From: Gammaproteobacteria bacterium UBA7449
GTDB lineage: Bacteria; Pseudomonadota; Gammaproteobacteria; Pseudomonadales; Pseudohongiellaceae
NCBI GenBank assembly: GCA_002477465.1
Contig: DLPV01000005.1
Span: 155,945 to 192,104, forward strand
Reading direction: 5' to 3'
DNA: 36,160 nucleotides
Made by a program: the position numbers and the translations under genes. Each line of letters opens with the position of its first letter. The stretch's first letter is position 1. Shown here piece by piece: positions 35,051 through 36,160 of this stretch. The notes below the pieces were generated by a model that worked only from the letters and a program-made list of their open reading frames with translations, did no database searches and was not told the DNA's origin.

Positions 35051-36160
35051 TTAGTTGGTAACAAACTCAGGGTACGCTTCCATACCACAGTCGATGATAT
35101 CCATCCCTTCCTCCTCTTCCTCTTCCGTGACGCGGATTCCCATCACTACCTTAATTGCCAACCAGGTAACCAGACTCGCTCCAAAAACCCAGGCAAAGAT
35201 AGTCAGCATGCCGACTAGCTGACCCATGAATGTCGCATCGGGATCGGACAGGAGAACGGCGAATATACCGAAAATACCCACGGTGCCATGGACGGAAATT
35301 GCGCCAACAGGATCGTCGATCTTCAGCTTATCAAGGGTGACAATGCTGAACACTACAATAGTACCGCCAATTGCGCCGATAATGGTCGAAAGCAATGGCG
35401 TAGGATCTGCAGGTTCCGCTGTAATAGCTACCAGGCCAGCCAGCGCGCCGTTAAGACACATAGTCAGGTCAGTTTTTCCAAACATCAGCCTGGCAACAAT
35501 CATCGCTGCTATTAATCCGCCTGCGGCCGCAGCATTCGTGTTAAGGAATACGTTTGCAACTTCATTGGCGACGCCAATACCACCGAGTTTCAGAGTTGAA
35601 CCACCGTTAAATCCGAACCATCCCATCCATAGGATAAATGTGCCAAGTGTAGCCAGAGGCAAGTTGGCACCAGGAATAGCTTGTGCCGCGCCGGTAGCGC
35701 TGTACTTGCCTTTTCTGGGTCCCAACAGTATCACACCCGCTAGGGCAGCAGCAGCGCCAGCCAAGTGCACAATGCCTGATCCAGCATAGTCACTGTAACT
35801 TAGCTCGAACATGCCGAATACAGATTTGCCGCCCCAGGTCCATCCACCTTCAATAGGATAAATTACGCCCGTCATAACTACGGCGAATGCCAGGAATGCC
35901 CAGAGCTTCATTCTCTCAGCTACCGCTCCCGATACGATTGACATCGCTGTTGCGACGAAGACAACCTGGAAAAAGAAGTCTGATGCGCCTGCGTACTCAC
36001 CCATATCGCTGAATCCGGCTTCGTTTGAGGCATCGAGTACAGCTTGGACAGCAGCGTCATCCATTCCAGCTACCGTAGTCACGCCGGATAAGAACAGGCC
36101 ACCGTCGTACATGAGGTTGTATCCACATACTAAATACATGGTACAAGCAATCGCGAACAG
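35051..36160 (-). CDS. amt: Ammonium transporter (Amt family), partial (C-terminal part)
   Basis: The gene enters from the right edge: codons are open up to 36160 (L-F-A-I-A-C-T-M-Y...), so the N-terminus is outside the window. About 369 residues and roughly nine to ten membrane helices are visible. The conserved pore histidines lie in SGIVHLAGAAAAL and ISVHGTVGIFG, and the gate phenylalanine region in SDFFFQVVFVATAMSIVSGAVAERM. LWMGWFGFNGGS is another Amt signature. The cytoplasmic tail RVTEEEEEEGMD is acidic and could contact a PII protein (GlnK). No glnK is present on the visible downstream side. It imports ammonium under nitrogen limitation. Confidence 0.95.
   Translation of the reverse strand: MFAIACTMYLVCGYNLMYDGGLFLSGVTTVAGMDDAAVQAVLDASNEAGFSDMGEYAGASDFFFQVVFVATAMSIVSGAVAERMKLWAFLAFAVVMTGVIYPIEGGWTWGGKSVFGMFELSYSDYAGSGIVHLAGAAAALAGVILLGPRKGKYSATGAAQAIPGANLPLATLGTFILWMGWFGFNGGSTLKLGGIGVANEVANVFLNTNAAAAGGLIAAMIVARLMFGKTDLTMCLNGALAGLVAITAEPADPTPLLSTIIGAIGGTIVVFSIVTLDKLKIDDPVGAISVHGTVGIFGIFAVLLSDPDATFMGQLVGMLTIFAWVFGASLVTWLAIKVVMGIRVTEEEEEEGMDIIDCGMEAYPEFVTN

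Noticed and set aside
1..36160. CRISPR array, prophage, integrase, toxin-antitoxin or defence cluster
   Set aside because: No regularly spaced repeats and no recognisable phage, integrase, nuclease or toxin genes on either strand; the window is mainly conserved housekeeping genes.

Overview
The window is a chromosomal segment of a gammaproteobacterium, mostly conserved housekeeping genes. Its gene order follows two blocks that, from memory, are also neighbours in Pseudomonas-type genomes. One is gatCAB divergent from mreBCD-yhdE(maf)-rng-yhdP. The other is hemA-prfA-prmC-moeB divergent from a TPR lipoprotein-lolB-ispE-tRNA-Gln-prs-rplY-pth-ychF. The small PA4642-family gene after gatB fits the same affiliation. 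Many envelope genes and a DUF5916 outer-membrane protein suggest an aquatic or marine heterotroph, perhaps near the Cellvibrionales or OMG groups; that placement is inference.

Layout: 1-3.7 kb is an accessory stretch. It holds the N-terminal part of a class II aldolase gene, a lone exbD, a TetR regulator, a DUF445 membrane protein and a 173-bp nitrilase-family relic. At 3.7-4.4 kb is a methyltransferase gene broken by a one-base frameshift. From 4.4 to 13.4 kb, on the minus strand, runs mreB-mreC-mreD-yhdE-rng-yhdP: cell-shape scaffold, house-cleaning pyrophosphatase, RNase G and an AsmA-like lipid-transport protein. From 13.6 to 17.4 kb, on the plus strand, is gatC-gatA-gatB (tRNA amidotransferase) followed by a PA4642-family gene. 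From 17.4 to 23.0 kb, minus strand, are rhlB, moeB, prmC, prfA and hemA (RNA helicase, sulfur-carrier activation, release-factor methylation, RF1 and the first step of tetrapyrrole synthesis). From 23.3 to 30.5 kb, plus strand, is the lolB/ispE/prs/rplY/pth/ychF block with tRNA-Gln(UUG). After it come a secreted M20 peptidase, tRNA-Met(CAU) with a strong terminator, a DUF5916 outer-membrane protein and the C-terminal part of an ammonium transporter that runs off the right edge.

I did not find a new multi-gene system. The most unusual points are these. The nitrilase-family gene expected after yhdP survives only as its two ends joined by an internal deletion. Two genes, mreC and the DUF445 gene, lack any usual start codon where homologues begin and appear to use AUC. 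The methyltransferase is frameshifted in a T5 run. Between tRNA-Gln and prs lies a compact inverted-repeat element with perfect 19-bp arms, bracketed by 8-bp direct repeats. Several leader regions (rplY, gatC, exbD) carry perfect inverted repeats that may be regulatory.
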